Assembly: GCA_937958695.1 (NCBI GenBank)
Contig: CALGNK010000004.1
Location: 1 to 20,317 of the forward strand
Reading direction: 5' to 3'
Source: an uncultured bacterium
Lineage (GTDB): Bacteria > DUMJ01
DNA length: 20,317 bases
Shown: positions 1 to 7,835 of the stretch, in pieces
Position numbering within the stretch: the first letter of the stretch is position 1
How the letters are laid out: the number at the start of each line of letters is the position of its first letter
Position numbers and translations under genes: made by a program
The notes under the pieces: model-generated
The model's database searches: none
Told to the model about the DNA's origin: nothing
Seen by the model: the letters and a program-made list of their open reading frames with translations, nothing else

Positions 1-896
1 TAAAGAAACTACCCGTAGAAGTTGAGAAGTTAGAAGAGGAGTTAGAGGTAGAGGAAGCAGTACCACTAGATGATGCAGTAAGGCTCTATCTTAGAGAAAT
101 AGGTAAAATTCCGCTACTTACTCCTGAGGAAGAAGTAGAACTAGCTAAAAGATTTAAGGAGAACAATGACCAGTCAGCTAGGGAAAAGCTCATAAATTCC
201 AACCTGAGGCTTGTAGTTAGTATAGCTAAGAAATATATAGGTAGGGGCCTCTCCTTCTTAGACCTTATCCAAGAAGGGAATCTTGGTTTGATGAGGGCAG
301 TAGAAAAATTCGACTATAGGAAGGGTTATAAATTTAGCACATATGCTACTTGGTGGATAAGGCAGGCAATAACAAGGGCTATAGCTGATCAGGCTAGGAC
401 TATTCGTATACCTGTTCATATGATAGAGACAATTAATAAATTAGTTAAACATTCTCGTCAGCTTCTCCAGGAATTGGGGAGAGAACCGACTATAGAGGAG
501 ATCGCTGAGAGAATGGATATGCCTCCCGAAAAGATTGAGGAGATAATAAAGACAGCTCAAGAACCTATATCTCTAGAAACCCCTGTTGGGGAGGAGGAAG
601 ATAGTAGATTGGGAGATCTTATTGAGGATACCACTATGATAGCTCCTGCTGATACTGCCTCTCAACATTTACTTTCAGAGGATATACAGGAGATATTGGA
701 AGGACTTTCTCCAAGAGAAAGAGAAATACTAATACTTAGATTTGGTTTAGGTGGAGAGAGGCCTCATACATTAGAAGAGGTTGGAAAGATGTTCAATGTA
801 ACTAGAGAGAGGATTAGACAAATAGAGGCTAAAGCACTTAGAAAATTGAGACATCCAAGTAGGGCAAAGAAGCTTAAGGAGTATCTAGAGGGATAG
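1..896 (+). CDS. rpoD: Principal RNA polymerase sigma factor RpoD, 5' end cut
   Basis: Sigma-70 of the housekeeping type. The reading frame is open from base 3, so the gene enters from outside the window and no start is visible. The first visible residues are an acidic linker, followed by region 1.2 ([17 protein letters not shown]), region 2 ([15 protein letters not shown], then [18 protein letters not shown] and [14 protein letters not shown]), region 3, and region 4 with the helix-turn-helix [20 protein letters not shown]. The C-terminus ([17 protein letters not shown]) is the usual RpoD ending. It binds core polymerase and recognises -10/-35 promoters; several promoters in this window match the TTGACA/TATAAT consensus expected for it. 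The stop TAG (894-896) directly abuts the ATG of the next gene. An internal ATG at 288 is not the real start because conserved region 2 lies upstream of it. Confidence 0.97.
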   Translation, partial: KKLPVEVEKLEEELEVEEAVPLDDAVRLYLREIGKIPLLTPEEEVELAKRFKENNDQSAREKLINSNLRLVVSIAKKYIGRGLSFLDLIQEGNLGLMRAVEKFDYRKGYKFSTYATWWIRQAITRAIADQARTIRIPVHMIETINKLVKHSRQLLQELGREPTIEEIAERMDMPPEKIEEIIKTAQEPISLETPVGEEEDSRLGDLIEDTTMIAPADTASQHLLSEDIQEILEGLSPREREILILRFGLGGERPHTLEEVGKMFNVTRERIRQIEAKALRKLRHPSRAKKLKEYLEG

Positions 897-2039
897 ATGA
901 ATATTGTTGTCCAATTTGGAGCAGGAAATGTTGGCAGAGGACATGTAGGACATATCTTTTCTAAAGCAGGTTATAAGGTTATTTTTGCTGATATTGATGA
1001 ACAACTCATTTCTCTGCTGAGAGAGAAGGGTTACTATATTGTAAGACTTATAGGAGAGTCTACAAGAGAAGAAAGGGTTGAAAATTTCGGGATTTATCAT
1101 ATAAATAGAGATAGAGAAAAGATTTTAGAATATATATCAAAGGCAAACATTGTATCTACAGCTGTTGGTCCGAATATTTATCTTTCACTTGCTCCTATAA
1201 TAGCTGAGGGTTTAGCTTTACATAAAGCCGAACCTGTAAATGTTATAGCTTGTGAAAATTTCTTTCGCTCTACCGAAAGGTTAAAGTTAGAGATTTCTAA
1301 GTATCTTTCTCCTTTACCTAGATGGATTGGTTTTCCTAATGTCGAGATAGGCCGTATAGTTCCTCCTTCTGAGAGAGGTAGTCTTAAAGTAAATGTTGAA
1401 GATTTTAATGAATTTCTTTTAGAAAGATCTAACTTTATTGGCCCTCTTCCTAATATAGAAGGGCTAGAATTTGTAGATAATTTTGAACTTTTCTGGAAGA
1501 GGAAGATATACACAGTAAATATGGGCCATGCAATCCTTGGATATCTAGGTTACCTTAAGGGCTATATTAATGTATCTGATGCTATAAAGGATGCCTGGAT
1601 AAGAGAGAGCCTTATTGGCGCTTTACAAGAGGTAAGAGCACTTCTGATTAAACTGGGATTAGTCCTATCTTACATAGATAATTATTTAGAAGTCCTCTTA
1701 AAGAGATTTTCTAATACAGAACTTGGAGATACTGTTTATAGAGTAGCTAGAGACCCAATAAGGAAATTAGGCCCCGAAGACAGATTAGTCGGTCCTGCAT
1801 TAGAGTGTGAAAAGAATGGTTTACCATTTGATAACTTAGCTCTTGGGATAGCAGGTGCGCTTCTTTTTGATTATAAAGATGATGAAAGTGCATTAGAATT
1901 ACAGAAGAAAATAAAAAAAGAAGGATTAGAGAGTGTTTTACGGGATATTTGTAATATTCCTCTAGAATCTAAGTTAGCCTTCAGAATAAGAGAAAATTAT
2001 AAGATTTTAGGAGAAATAAAGAAGAATGAAAAATCTTAA
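897..2039 (+). CDS. mtlD: Mannitol-1-phosphate 5-dehydrogenase-family oxidoreductase
   Basis: Polyol-specific long-chain dehydrogenase family, 380 residues, near the usual MtlD length of about 380. Seen: an N-terminal Rossmann motif FGAGNVGRG (residues 7-15), the TAVGPNI and IACEN (117-121) motifs of the family, and the catalytic pattern K-x4-N-x2-H as K203, N208 and H211 (KIYTVNMGH). The expected reaction is NAD-dependent interconversion of mannitol 1-phosphate and fructose 6-phosphate in the cytosol. Its start codon touches the rpoD stop with no gap, and a GAGGGA ribosome-binding site lies inside rpoD's last codons, so translation is probably coupled. No mannitol PTS gene is in the window, and related hexuronate reductases (UxaB/UxuB) share the fold. 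The exact substrate is therefore inferred; a reductase of another phosphorylated hexose or a keto acid is possible. Confidence 0.8.
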   Translation: MNIVVQFGAGNVGRGHVGHIFSKAGYKVIFADIDEQLISLLREKGYYIVRLIGESTREERVENFGIYHINRDREKILEYISKANIVSTAVGPNIYLSLAPIIAEGLALHKAEPVNVIACENFFRSTERLKLEISKYLSPLPRWIGFPNVEIGRIVPPSERGSLKVNVEDFNEFLLERSNFIGPLPNIEGLEFVDNFELFWKRKIYTVNMGHAILGYLGYLKGYINVSDAIKDAWIRESLIGALQEVRALLIKLGLVLSYIDNYLEVLLKRFSNTELGDTVYRVARDPIRKLGPEDRLVGPALECEKNGLPFDNLALGIAGALLFDYKDDESALELQKKIKKEGLESVLRDICNIPLESKLAFRIRENYKILGEIKKNEKS

Positions 2040-3117
2040 ATATAACGATACTCAACTCTCTAAAGAGCTCTTGTCTGAGATAAAAGAGATATCCTTATCA
2101 CTTGGAGATGTTACAATTATGGAGTTCTGTGGGACCCATACTCATTCTATCTTTAGATATGGTATTAGAGACATTCTTCCTAAAAATATTACTATGCTCT
2201 CAGGTCCTGGATGTCCAGTGTGTGTAACAGATAATCGTGATATAGATTATTTTCTAGCTTTGGCAGAGATGCCAAATACCATAATAGCAACTTTTGGAGA
2301 TATGATTAAAGTCCCAGGAAGCTCTAAGAGTCTCCAAGATATAAAAGCAGAGGGTAAAGATATAAGGATAGTTTACAGTTGTATGTCCGCTTTAGAGATA
2401 GCGGAGCAGAATCCTAAAAAGAATGTTATTTTTTTAGGGGTAGGGTTTGAAACAACCGCTCCTACAGTTGCAGGTGCTATAATCGAGGCGAAGAAAAGAG
2501 GAATGGATAATTTCTTTGTTTACTCCATGCATAAACTTACTCCCCCAGCTATGAAGTCTATCCTAGAGCTTGGAGAAGTAAAATTAAATGGTATATTAGG
2601 ACCTGGGCATGTTAGCACTGTTATAGGGTCAGATGCATGGATATTCCTTCCGGAGGGTTATAAGATACCTATAGCTATAGCCGGTTTTGAGATTATAGAT
2701 ATACTACTCGGTATAAAGGCTTTACTTAGGATGATTAAAGATAATACCCCTGCTGTAGTAAATACTTATATTAGAACAGTAAAGCCTAAAGGAAATAAAT
2801 TGGCACAGGATGTAATGTATGAGGTATTTGAAGTAACAGATTCTTACTGGAGAGGCTTAGGAAGACTTCCAGAAAGTGGACTAAAAATAAGAGATAAATA
2901 CGAAGATTTTGATGCTAAGAAAAAGTTTCTTGTTAATACCAGCGAGATAAGTGAGAATAGATTCTGTAAGTGTGGTGAAGTTATAAGAGGTGTTATCTCA
3001 CCTCTAGAATGTCCTCTCTTTAAAGATGTCTGTAATCCTAGTAATCCAATAGGTCCTTGTATGGTATCTTCAGAGGGGACCTGTAATGCCTATTACCTAT
3101 ATGGAGCGAGATTATGA
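2026..3117 (+). CDS. hypD: Hydrogenase maturation protein HypD
   Basis: HypD is the iron-sulfur scaffold that, with HypC and HypE, assembles the Fe(CN)2CO group of NiFe-hydrogenases in the cytosol. The 363-residue length is normal. Seen: FCGTHTH (C35), GPGCPVC (C63 and C66) and FLGVGFETTAP in the core. A cysteine-rich C-terminal region with C314, C316, C329, C336, C345 and C353 carries the [4Fe-4S] ligands. The ATG at 2026 lies inside the end of the mtlD-like gene (14-nt overlap), preceded by AGGAGA. It overlaps hypE by ATGA. HypC, HypF, HypA, HypB and hydrogenase structural genes are absent here and must lie elsewhere if the system works. Confidence 0.96.
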   Translation: MKNLKYNDTQLSKELLSEIKEISLSLGDVTIMEFCGTHTHSIFRYGIRDILPKNITMLSGPGCPVCVTDNRDIDYFLALAEMPNTIIATFGDMIKVPGSSKSLQDIKAEGKDIRIVYSCMSALEIAEQNPKKNVIFLGVGFETTAPTVAGAIIEAKKRGMDNFFVYSMHKLTPPAMKSILELGEVKLNGILGPGHVSTVIGSDAWIFLPEGYKIPIAIAGFEIIDILLGIKALLRMIKDNTPAVVNTYIRTVKPKGNKLAQDVMYEVFEVTDSYWRGLGRLPESGLKIRDKYEDFDAKKKFLVNTSEISENRFCKCGEVIRGVISPLECPLFKDVCNPSNPIGPCMVSSEGTCNAYYLYGARL

Positions 3118-4121
3118 AGGAAAAGAGGATAACGCTTGCTTATGGTAGTGGTGGAAGGTTAACTCACCAGCTGATAAAGGATATATTTGTTAAGCATCTA
3201 GATAACGAGATTTTGTCCCAGATGAATGACTCAGCGGTATTTGCCCTTAATGGACATTTAGCATTTACCACTGATAGTTATGTTGTAAGCCCTATATTCT
3301 TCCCAGGAGGGGATATAGGTAAACTTGCTGTAAATGGAACTGTTAATGACTTAGCAATGGTAGGTGCCGAGCCTCTATATATAAGTCTTAGTATTATTAT
3401 AGAGGAAGGGCTATTATTTGAAGAGTTAGAGAGAATTGTCTTGTCTATAAAAGAGGCAGCGGAAGAATCTGGGGTAAGGGTTGTAACTGGAGATACTAAA
3501 GTGGTTGAAAATGGAAAGGCAGATAAGATATTTATAAATACCTCTGGCATAGGAATTGTTCCTGACGGAATAGATATAAGAGGAGATAAAGCTAAACCAG
3601 AAGAGGTAATAATAATAAATGGAACTGTAGGAGATCATGGTATAGCTATATTGAGTGCAAGGAAAGATTTGAGTTTTTCAGCAGATATAAAGAGTGATAC
3701 CGCTCCTCTTAATAGATTGGTTAAAAAAATGATAGAGGCTGTACCAGAGATTAGTGTACTTAGAGACCCCACTAGGGGCGGATTAGCTACAACTCTTAAT
3801 GAGATCGCCCAGGCATCTAATGTCGGCATAGAGGTAGAAGAATCAGAAATTCCTATAAGGGATTCGGTAAAGAATGCCTGTGAACTTCTAGGTATTGATC
3901 CTCTCTATATAGCAAATGAAGGAAAGCTTGTAGCTGTAGTCTCTAAAGATAAGGCTGACTTACTTTTAAAAGTAATGCGAAGTTCTCCCTACGGAGAAAA
4001 AGCAAAAATAATAGGAAGGATCACAAGAGAGCATCCTGGTAAGGTTGTCTTGATTACTAGGCTAGGAGCCAAAAGGCTTTTAGATATGCTCTCAGGTGAT
4101 CCTCTTCCTAGAATTTGCTAA
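3114..4121 (+). CDS. hypE: Hydrogenase maturation protein HypE
   Basis: HypE is an AIR-synthase/PurM-like enzyme that dehydrates the carbamoyl group placed on its C-terminal cysteine by HypF. This makes the thiocyanate that donates CN to the HypCD complex. The protein has 335 residues and ends in PRIC, the intact C-terminal cysteine required for catalysis. Other family segments seen are AYGSGGRLTHQLI near the N-terminus, NDSAVF, TDSYVVSPIFFPGGDIGKLAV, VNDLAMVGAEP, VTGDTKVV and RDPTRGGLATTLNEIA. The start overlaps the hypD stop (ATGA, 3114-3117). At the 3' end its TAA (4119-4121) overlaps the stop codon of the convergent nuoF-like gene, leaving no room for a terminator between them. Confidence 0.97.
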   Translation: MKEKRITLAYGSGGRLTHQLIKDIFVKHLDNEILSQMNDSAVFALNGHLAFTTDSYVVSPIFFPGGDIGKLAVNGTVNDLAMVGAEPLYISLSIIIEEGLLFEELERIVLSIKEAAEESGVRVVTGDTKVVENGKADKIFINTSGIGIVPDGIDIRGDKAKPEEVIIINGTVGDHGIAILSARKDLSFSADIKSDTAPLNRLVKKMIEAVPEISVLRDPTRGGLATTLNEIAQASNVGIEVEESEIPIRDSVKNACELLGIDPLYIANEGKLVAVVSKDKADLLLKVMRSSPYGEKAKIIGRITREHPGKVVLITRLGAKRLLDMLSGDPLPRIC

Positions 4122-5749
4122 GTTCCGACCTCAATTAACTCGGATATTTTATCAAATTGACACCTACCTGTTCTGCAATGCCCATAGGTATGTTCTATGA
4201 TCTCATCCTTAAAGTATTTTATGGCAGATGCTATTGGCATTATATAGGATTGTCCTAGAGCACAGAAGCTTGTCTGTTGCATATAGATAGCCATATCTAT
4301 CAGTTTATCTACAATATCAGATTCACTACCATTTATATTATTTATAAGCTTGTAGATTTTTTCTCCTCCTACCCTACAAGGAACACATTTCCCGCAAGAT
4401 TCTCTTCCGAAGAAGGCTATGGCAGATTTTAGGACATCAACTATACAGGTAGAATCATCCATTATGAGTATAGCTCCAGAACCTAAAGTTGCATTTAGAG
4501 GTCTTAAATTATCAAAATCCATTGGAACATCTAAAGCATCTTCTCCTAATAAGGCACCAGCGGTTCCCCCTACCTGAGCTATCTTAAATTTACCAGACCT
4601 CATACCTCCGCCATATCCGTATATTATTTCTCTTAAAGTAACACCCATAGGTACCTCTATAAGACCAGCATTCACTATGTGACCTAGTATTGTATAGACT
4701 TTTGTTCCTGGAGATTTTTCTGTTCCAAAACTTCTAAACCAACTTGCTCCATTCTGAATTATACTTGGAACATTGGCTAAAGTTTCTACATTATTTATTA
4801 CTGTAGGTTTTCCCCATAGACCGGCATCAGTAGGATAAGGAGGTTTAAATCTTGGTTCTCCTCTTTTCCCTTCAAGGGATTCTATTAATGCAGTTTCTTC
4901 TCCACATATATAAGCCCCAGCACCTTTCTTTATAAAGATATCAAAGCTGAAATCTGTGCCAAATATATTGTTACCTAGGAATCCATAATCTCTAGCCTGG
5001 GATATTGCTTTCTCTAATCTTTCTATAGATAAATCATATTCACCTCTAACATATATATAACCTGTACTTGCCCCGACAGCATAACCAGCTATTATCATAC
5101 CCTCGATGGTTTTATGAGGATCACCTTCAAGTATAAGTCTATCTTTGAAAGTTCCAGGTTCTCCTTCATCTGCGTTGCAGATTATATACTTTGGGCTCCC
5201 TTTTGCTTTAGAAGCTAATTCCCATTTTAATCCGGTTGGGAATCCTGCTCCACCTCTTCCTCTAAGACCGGAATTTTTTATCTCCTGTATTATGTCTTGA
5301 GGTTTCATCTCTAGAAGTGCTTTACCCAAAGCTTCATATCCTCCAACAGCAATATACTCTTCTATGGAGTCAGGATTAATTAATCCGACATTCTTCAATA
5401 CTATGCGAGGTTGCTTAGATACATCAAATTTTGTGGGTTCTTTGACTACTATAGCTGGAGTTGTACTTTGAGCCATAAGTCTCTTTACCGGTCTTCCTTT
5501 AAGTAGATGTTCTTCAACAATTACTTGTACATCTTCTGTCTTGACGTTTCTATAGTATATCCCTTCAGGATATATAACCATTACTACTCCATCACTACTG
5601 CTTCCTAAAGAACCTGTTTCTAGGACCCTTACTTCTTTTTGAAGCCCCCTTCTTTCTATTTCTTTTACTAACGCCTGCATTACTTCTCTAGCACCAGCAA
5701 GGATTGAAGAAGCATCTATTCCTATAAGGATATGGCTTCTTACTACCAT
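4118..5749 (-). CDS. nuoF: NuoF/HydB-like NADH-binding flavoprotein subunit with a cysteine-less N-terminal domain
   Basis: NADH-oxidising, FMN-binding subunit related to complex I NuoF and to HydB of multimeric FeFe-hydrogenases, 543 residues. Seen in order: a thioredoxin-like [2Fe-2S] fold (about 5-95); an FMN/NADH domain with GLRGRGGAGFPTGLKW (161-176), NADEGEPGTFKDR (192-204) and GAGAYICGEETALIESLEGK (276-295); a SLBB-like segment; and the [4Fe-4S] site C452, C455, C458 and C496. Oddities: the first cysteine in the chain is C191. By my alignment the four cluster cysteines of the N-terminal domain are replaced by G10, S15, S47 and S51. The C-terminus stops just after an HCxxxxxC motif (C524, C530), where HydB proteins continue into a 2x[4Fe-4S] ferredoxin. 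It overlaps nuoE by 7 nt and has a GAGGAGG ribosome-binding site. No NuoG/HydA partner is in the window. Confidence 0.93.
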   Translation of the reverse strand: MVVRSHILIGIDASSILAGAREVMQALVKEIERRGLQKEVRVLETGSLGSSSDGVVMVIYPEGIYYRNVKTEDVQVIVEEHLLKGRPVKRLMAQSTTPAIVVKEPTKFDVSKQPRIVLKNVGLINPDSIEEYIAVGGYEALGKALLEMKPQDIIQEIKNSGLRGRGGAGFPTGLKWELASKAKGSPKYIICNADEGEPGTFKDRLILEGDPHKTIEGMIIAGYAVGASTGYIYVRGEYDLSIERLEKAISQARDYGFLGNNIFGTDFSFDIFIKKGAGAYICGEETALIESLEGKRGEPRFKPPYPTDAGLWGKPTVINNVETLANVPSIIQNGASWFRSFGTEKSPGTKVYTILGHIVNAGLIEVPMGVTLREIIYGYGGGMRSGKFKIAQVGGTAGALLGEDALDVPMDFDNLRPLNATLGSGAILIMDDSTCIVDVLKSAIAFFGRESCGKCVPCRVGGEKIYKLINNINGSESDIVDKLIDMAIYMQQTSFCALGQSYIMPIASAIKYFKDEIIEHTYGHCRTGRCQFDKISELIEVGT

Positions 5750-6213
5750 CTTTCCTCCTCTTTTTCTTTGAATGAATTTATAATTTCGACTGCTCTCTCA
5801 GGTGTAAGATTTCCAAAAGCCTCCTCATTTATCATCATCACTGGAGCAACTCCACATATTCCTAGACAACTGACCTCTTCAAGGGTAAACAAACCATCCT
5901 TTGTTGTTTCTCCTACTTTTATCCCCAAAGTCTCTTCTAGTGTATTTAGAATTTCTTCTGATCCCTCTACATGACACGGAGTGGATGCACATACTCTTAT
6001 TATATATTTACCCCTAGGTTTTGTACTGAAGAGCCCATAGAAAGTAGCGGTCTCATACACTTTACTTGGAGGTAGATTTAGATACTTAGCTACGCTTTCG
6101 ATATCTTCTCCTGAAAGGAACTGATTTGGTTTTAGATTTTGTATCTCATGAAGTATTAAAAGTATATTTTCCCTTTTTGGTTCATATTTCGATAGTACCT
6201 CTTCTATATTCAT
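5743..6213 (-). CDS. nuoE: NuoE/HydC-like [2Fe-2S] subunit
   Basis: 24-kDa-type thioredoxin-fold subunit, 156 residues, that passes electrons next to the NADH-FMN subunit in complex I-like or bifurcating enzymes. An N-terminal helical bundle (YETATFYGLF around residues 53-62) is followed by the [2Fe-2S] ligands C75 and C80 (VCASTPCHV) and C116 and C120 (SCLGICGVAP). All four are present, in contrast to the related domain at the front of the next gene. An AGGAGG site lies 6 nt before the ATG. It is the first gene of the nuoE-nuoF pair, behind a TTGACT-17-TAATAT promoter and a 13-bp palindrome in the leader. Confidence 0.95.
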   Translation of the reverse strand: MNIEEVLSKYEPKRENILLILHEIQNLKPNQFLSGEDIESVAKYLNLPPSKVYETATFYGLFSTKPRGKYIIRVCASTPCHVEGSEEILNTLEETLGIKVGETTKDGLFTLEEVSCLGICGVAPVMMINEEAFGNLTPERAVEIINSFKEKEEERW

Positions 6214-6225
6214 TCTACGCCTCCT

Positions 6226-6238
6226 AAACTTTAAGTTT
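6226..6238. repeat. 13-bp palindrome in nuoE leader
   Basis: AAACTT-T-AAGTTT, a perfect 6-1-6 inverted repeat between the predicted nuoE transcription start (about 6243) and its AGGAGG site (6220-6225). The position would suit an operator or a small structure near the ribosome-binding site. AT-rich 13-mers of this sort also arise by chance. Confidence 0.35.
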
Positions 6239-6249
6239 GCTTTTAGTCT

Positions 6250-6278
6250 ATATTAATAAATAAAAGTCTTACAGTCAA
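6250..6278 (-). promoter_or_regulatory. Promoter of nuoE-nuoF
   Basis: On the minus strand, -35 TTGACT (6273-6278) and -10 TAATAT (6250-6255) with a 17-nt spacer. They lie about 37 nt upstream of the nuoE ATG. The -10 matches the consensus in only four of six positions, so the call is moderate. Confidence 0.5.
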
Positions 6279-6293
6279 GTTTTTTACATACAT

Positions 6294-6327
6294 AAAAAAT
6301 TAAGGCCCTAGAATCTTTCCAGGGCCT
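6294..6327 (-). terminator. Intrinsic terminator of the cold-shock gene
   Basis: On the minus strand a hairpin with perfect 7-bp arms AGGCCCT/AGGGCCT (6321-6327 with 6303-6309) and a partly paired interior is followed by TAATTTTTT. It lies 18 nt after the csp stop and before the nuoE promoter. The other strand has no U-tract, so it acts only on minus-strand transcription. Confidence 0.85.
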
Positions 6328-6344
6328 ATTTCTCCAGGTTAAGT

Positions 6345-6548
6345 TTACCTTAAGACAGTTACATTTGCTGCTTGTGGTCCTTTTTCTCCCTGGACAACGT
6401 CAAACTCGACTTTTTGACCTTCTTCTAAGGTTCGATAACCTTGGCCCTTAATAGCTGAGTAATGAACGAATACATCTCCACCGTCATCTCGGGTGATGAA
6501 TCCGTACCCTTTTTGGGCGTTGAACCACTTAACTTTACCTGTTACCAT
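6345..6548 (-). CDS. Cold-shock domain protein, CspA family
   Basis: A single cold-shock domain of 67 residues, the normal size of a bacterial Csp. Seen: the RNA-binding motifs RNP1 (KGYGFI, 13-18) and RNP2 (VFVHY, 26-30), the N-terminal GKVKWFN strand, and the GPQAANV ending. It binds single-stranded RNA and DNA and acts as an RNA chaperone in the cytoplasm. AGGAGG stands 8-10 nt before the ATG. It is monocistronic, with its own consensus promoter and terminator. The predicted leader is only about 42 nt, much shorter than the thermosensing leader of E. coli cspA. This suggests constitutive expression, not cold-induced, though that is inference. Confidence 0.97.
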   Translation of the reverse strand: MVTGKVKWFNAQKGYGFITRDDGGDVFVHYSAIKGQGYRTLEEGQKVEFDVVQGEKGPQAANVTVLR

Positions 6549-6596
6549 TACAAATACCTCCTAAAAATTTAAAACTGGACTCTGCGTCCAAGACTC

Positions 6597-6625
6597 ATTA
6601 TACATTATATATACGTATCTGTCAA
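6597..6625 (-). promoter_or_regulatory. Consensus sigma-70 promoter of the cold-shock gene
   Basis: On the minus strand, TTGACA (6620-6625), a 17-nt spacer and TATAAT (6597-6602), all consensus. The predicted start of transcription is near 6590, about 42 nt before the ATG. Confidence 0.85.
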
Positions 6626-6647
6626 TAGCGTGATCTTCTTCAGAAAT

Positions 6648-6668
6648 AATCTAATTCGAAATTAGATT
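6648..6668. repeat. 9-bp inverted repeat between divergent promoters
   Basis: AATCTAATT-CGA-AATTAGATT, perfect 9-bp arms with a 3-nt centre. It lies upstream of the csp -35 and about 75 nt upstream of the -10 of the plus-strand dehydrogenase gene. It could be an operator for a sugar-responsive regulator. It is not followed by a long U-run, so it is a poor terminator. Nothing else was seen in the 247-nt gap apart from this repeat, the two promoters and the ribosome-binding sites. Confidence 0.45.
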
Positions 6669-6743
6669 GTTTCCTCAAATTTAACAGAAAAGAATACTAT
6701 CTTGTAACCTATATTAGACACCAGAATGTAACATAAAATTTTC

Positions 6744-6752
6744 TGATATAAT
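6744..6752 (+). promoter_or_regulatory. Extended -10 promoter of the 6796 operon
   Basis: TGATATAAT, an extended -10 (TG-N-TATAAT), about 43 nt before the ATG at 6796. No good -35 lies 16-18 nt upstream, as is often the case for extended -10 promoters. Confidence 0.5.
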
Positions 6753-6795
6753 ATTAAGGTATTATTGTAAGTATAGACTACAGGAGGCTTTTCAT

Positions 6796-7812
6796 ATGAG
6801 GGCAGTTTATTTAGAAACACCAAAGAATGCCTTTATAAAGAGTATTGAAGAGCCCTTATGCCCTATGGGCTATGCAAAGATAAAGGTGAAGGTTGTAGGG
6901 ATATGTGGTTCTGATGTCTCTGCATATAAGGGAACTTCCCCTATGTGTACCTATCCTAGAGTAATAGGACATGAGATAGTTGGAGAAATAGTAGAGATAA
7001 ATACTAAAGATACAAGATTTAAGCTTGGAGATAGAGTAATTCTTGAACCGTATGTGTATTGTGGAAAATGTTATCCATGTATAAGTGGTAGGACAAATTC
7101 TTGCGAAAATCTAAAGGTTTTGGGAGTTCACATAGATGGAGGAATGACTGAGTATATCTCTCATCCAGTACATCTTATTCATAAGCTCCCGGATAATCTT
7201 TCATTTGAAGAGGCAGTTATGGCCGAACCTCTCTCTATAGCCTTACATTCTATGCATAGATTGAGGTTAAAACCTAAAGAGTATATAGTAATATTTGGGG
7301 CAGGCCAGATTGGAAATCTTGTGGCACAGGCATCCTTGGCTATAGGTGCTATACCGATACTTGTAGATGTATTGGATGAAAGATTAAGTATAGCTGGTAA
7401 TCTCGGAGTAAGATATCTATTAAATCCTGACAAAGAGGATGTAATAGAAGGTGTAAGAGAGATTACCAAAAATATGATGGCTGAATGTGTAGTGGAGGCT
7501 ACAGGGTCTTTTTTTGGAATAAGAAACTCGTTGGATGTGGTTGCATATACAGGGAGGATTGCCTTTGTGGGCTGGCCTAATCAAGAGATTCCTCTACCAA
7601 CAGCATTAATTACTAGGAAGGAACTAGATATATATGGTTCTAGGAATAGTGTTGGCGAATTTCCATTAGCCCTTGAGATGATTGAGAAAGGTAAGGTTAA
7701 TGTATGGGCTATCATAAGCGAGATCATCTCTTTAGATGAAGTCCCAAAATATTTAGAGATATTGGCAAATGAACCTTCAAGATTTCTGAAAGTCTTAGGA
7801 AAGGTTGAATGA
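6796..7812 (+). CDS. Zinc-dependent polyol/sugar-acid dehydrogenase, L-galactonate 5-dehydrogenase-like
   Basis: Medium-chain zinc dehydrogenase of 338 residues. Catalytic zinc ligands C37 (GICGSD), H59-E60 (PRVIGHE) and E144 (MAEPLS); structural zinc cysteines C89, C92, C95 and C103; NAD-binding GAGQIG (168-173). The stretches TYPRVIGHE and LGVHIDGG resemble the L-galactonate/L-gulonate 5-dehydrogenase group, which yields D-tagaturonate or D-fructuronate. That substrate is an inference; sorbitol or threonine dehydrogenase activity cannot be excluded. AGGAGG precedes the ATG by 8 nt. It is the first gene of an operon with pstS, arsC and pyrR, with a 23-nt gap to pstS. Its ribosome-binding site and start follow an extended -10 promoter. 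Confidence 0.88.
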   Translation: MRAVYLETPKNAFIKSIEEPLCPMGYAKIKVKVVGICGSDVSAYKGTSPMCTYPRVIGHEIVGEIVEINTKDTRFKLGDRVILEPYVYCGKCYPCISGRTNSCENLKVLGVHIDGGMTEYISHPVHLIHKLPDNLSFEEAVMAEPLSIALHSMHRLRLKPKEYIVIFGAGQIGNLVAQASLAIGAIPILVDVLDERLSIAGNLGVRYLLNPDKEDVIEGVREITKNMMAECVVEATGSFFGIRNSLDVVAYTGRIAFVGWPNQEIPLPTALITRKELDIYGSRNSVGEFPLALEMIEKGKVNVWAIISEIISLDEVPKYLEILANEPSRFLKVLGKVE

Positions 7813-7835
7813 ATCGTAGGTATTGGAGGTAAAAG

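Noticed and set aside
897-2039. Tagaturonate or fructuronate reductase for the dehydrogenase next to rpoD
   Set aside because: Length of 380 and the FGAGNVGRG and IACEN motifs fit MtlD better; kept only as an alternative.
6660-6795. Riboswitch in the leader before the 6796 operon
   Set aside because: The predicted leader is only about 37 nt, too short for known classes, and I saw no conserved riboswitch core.
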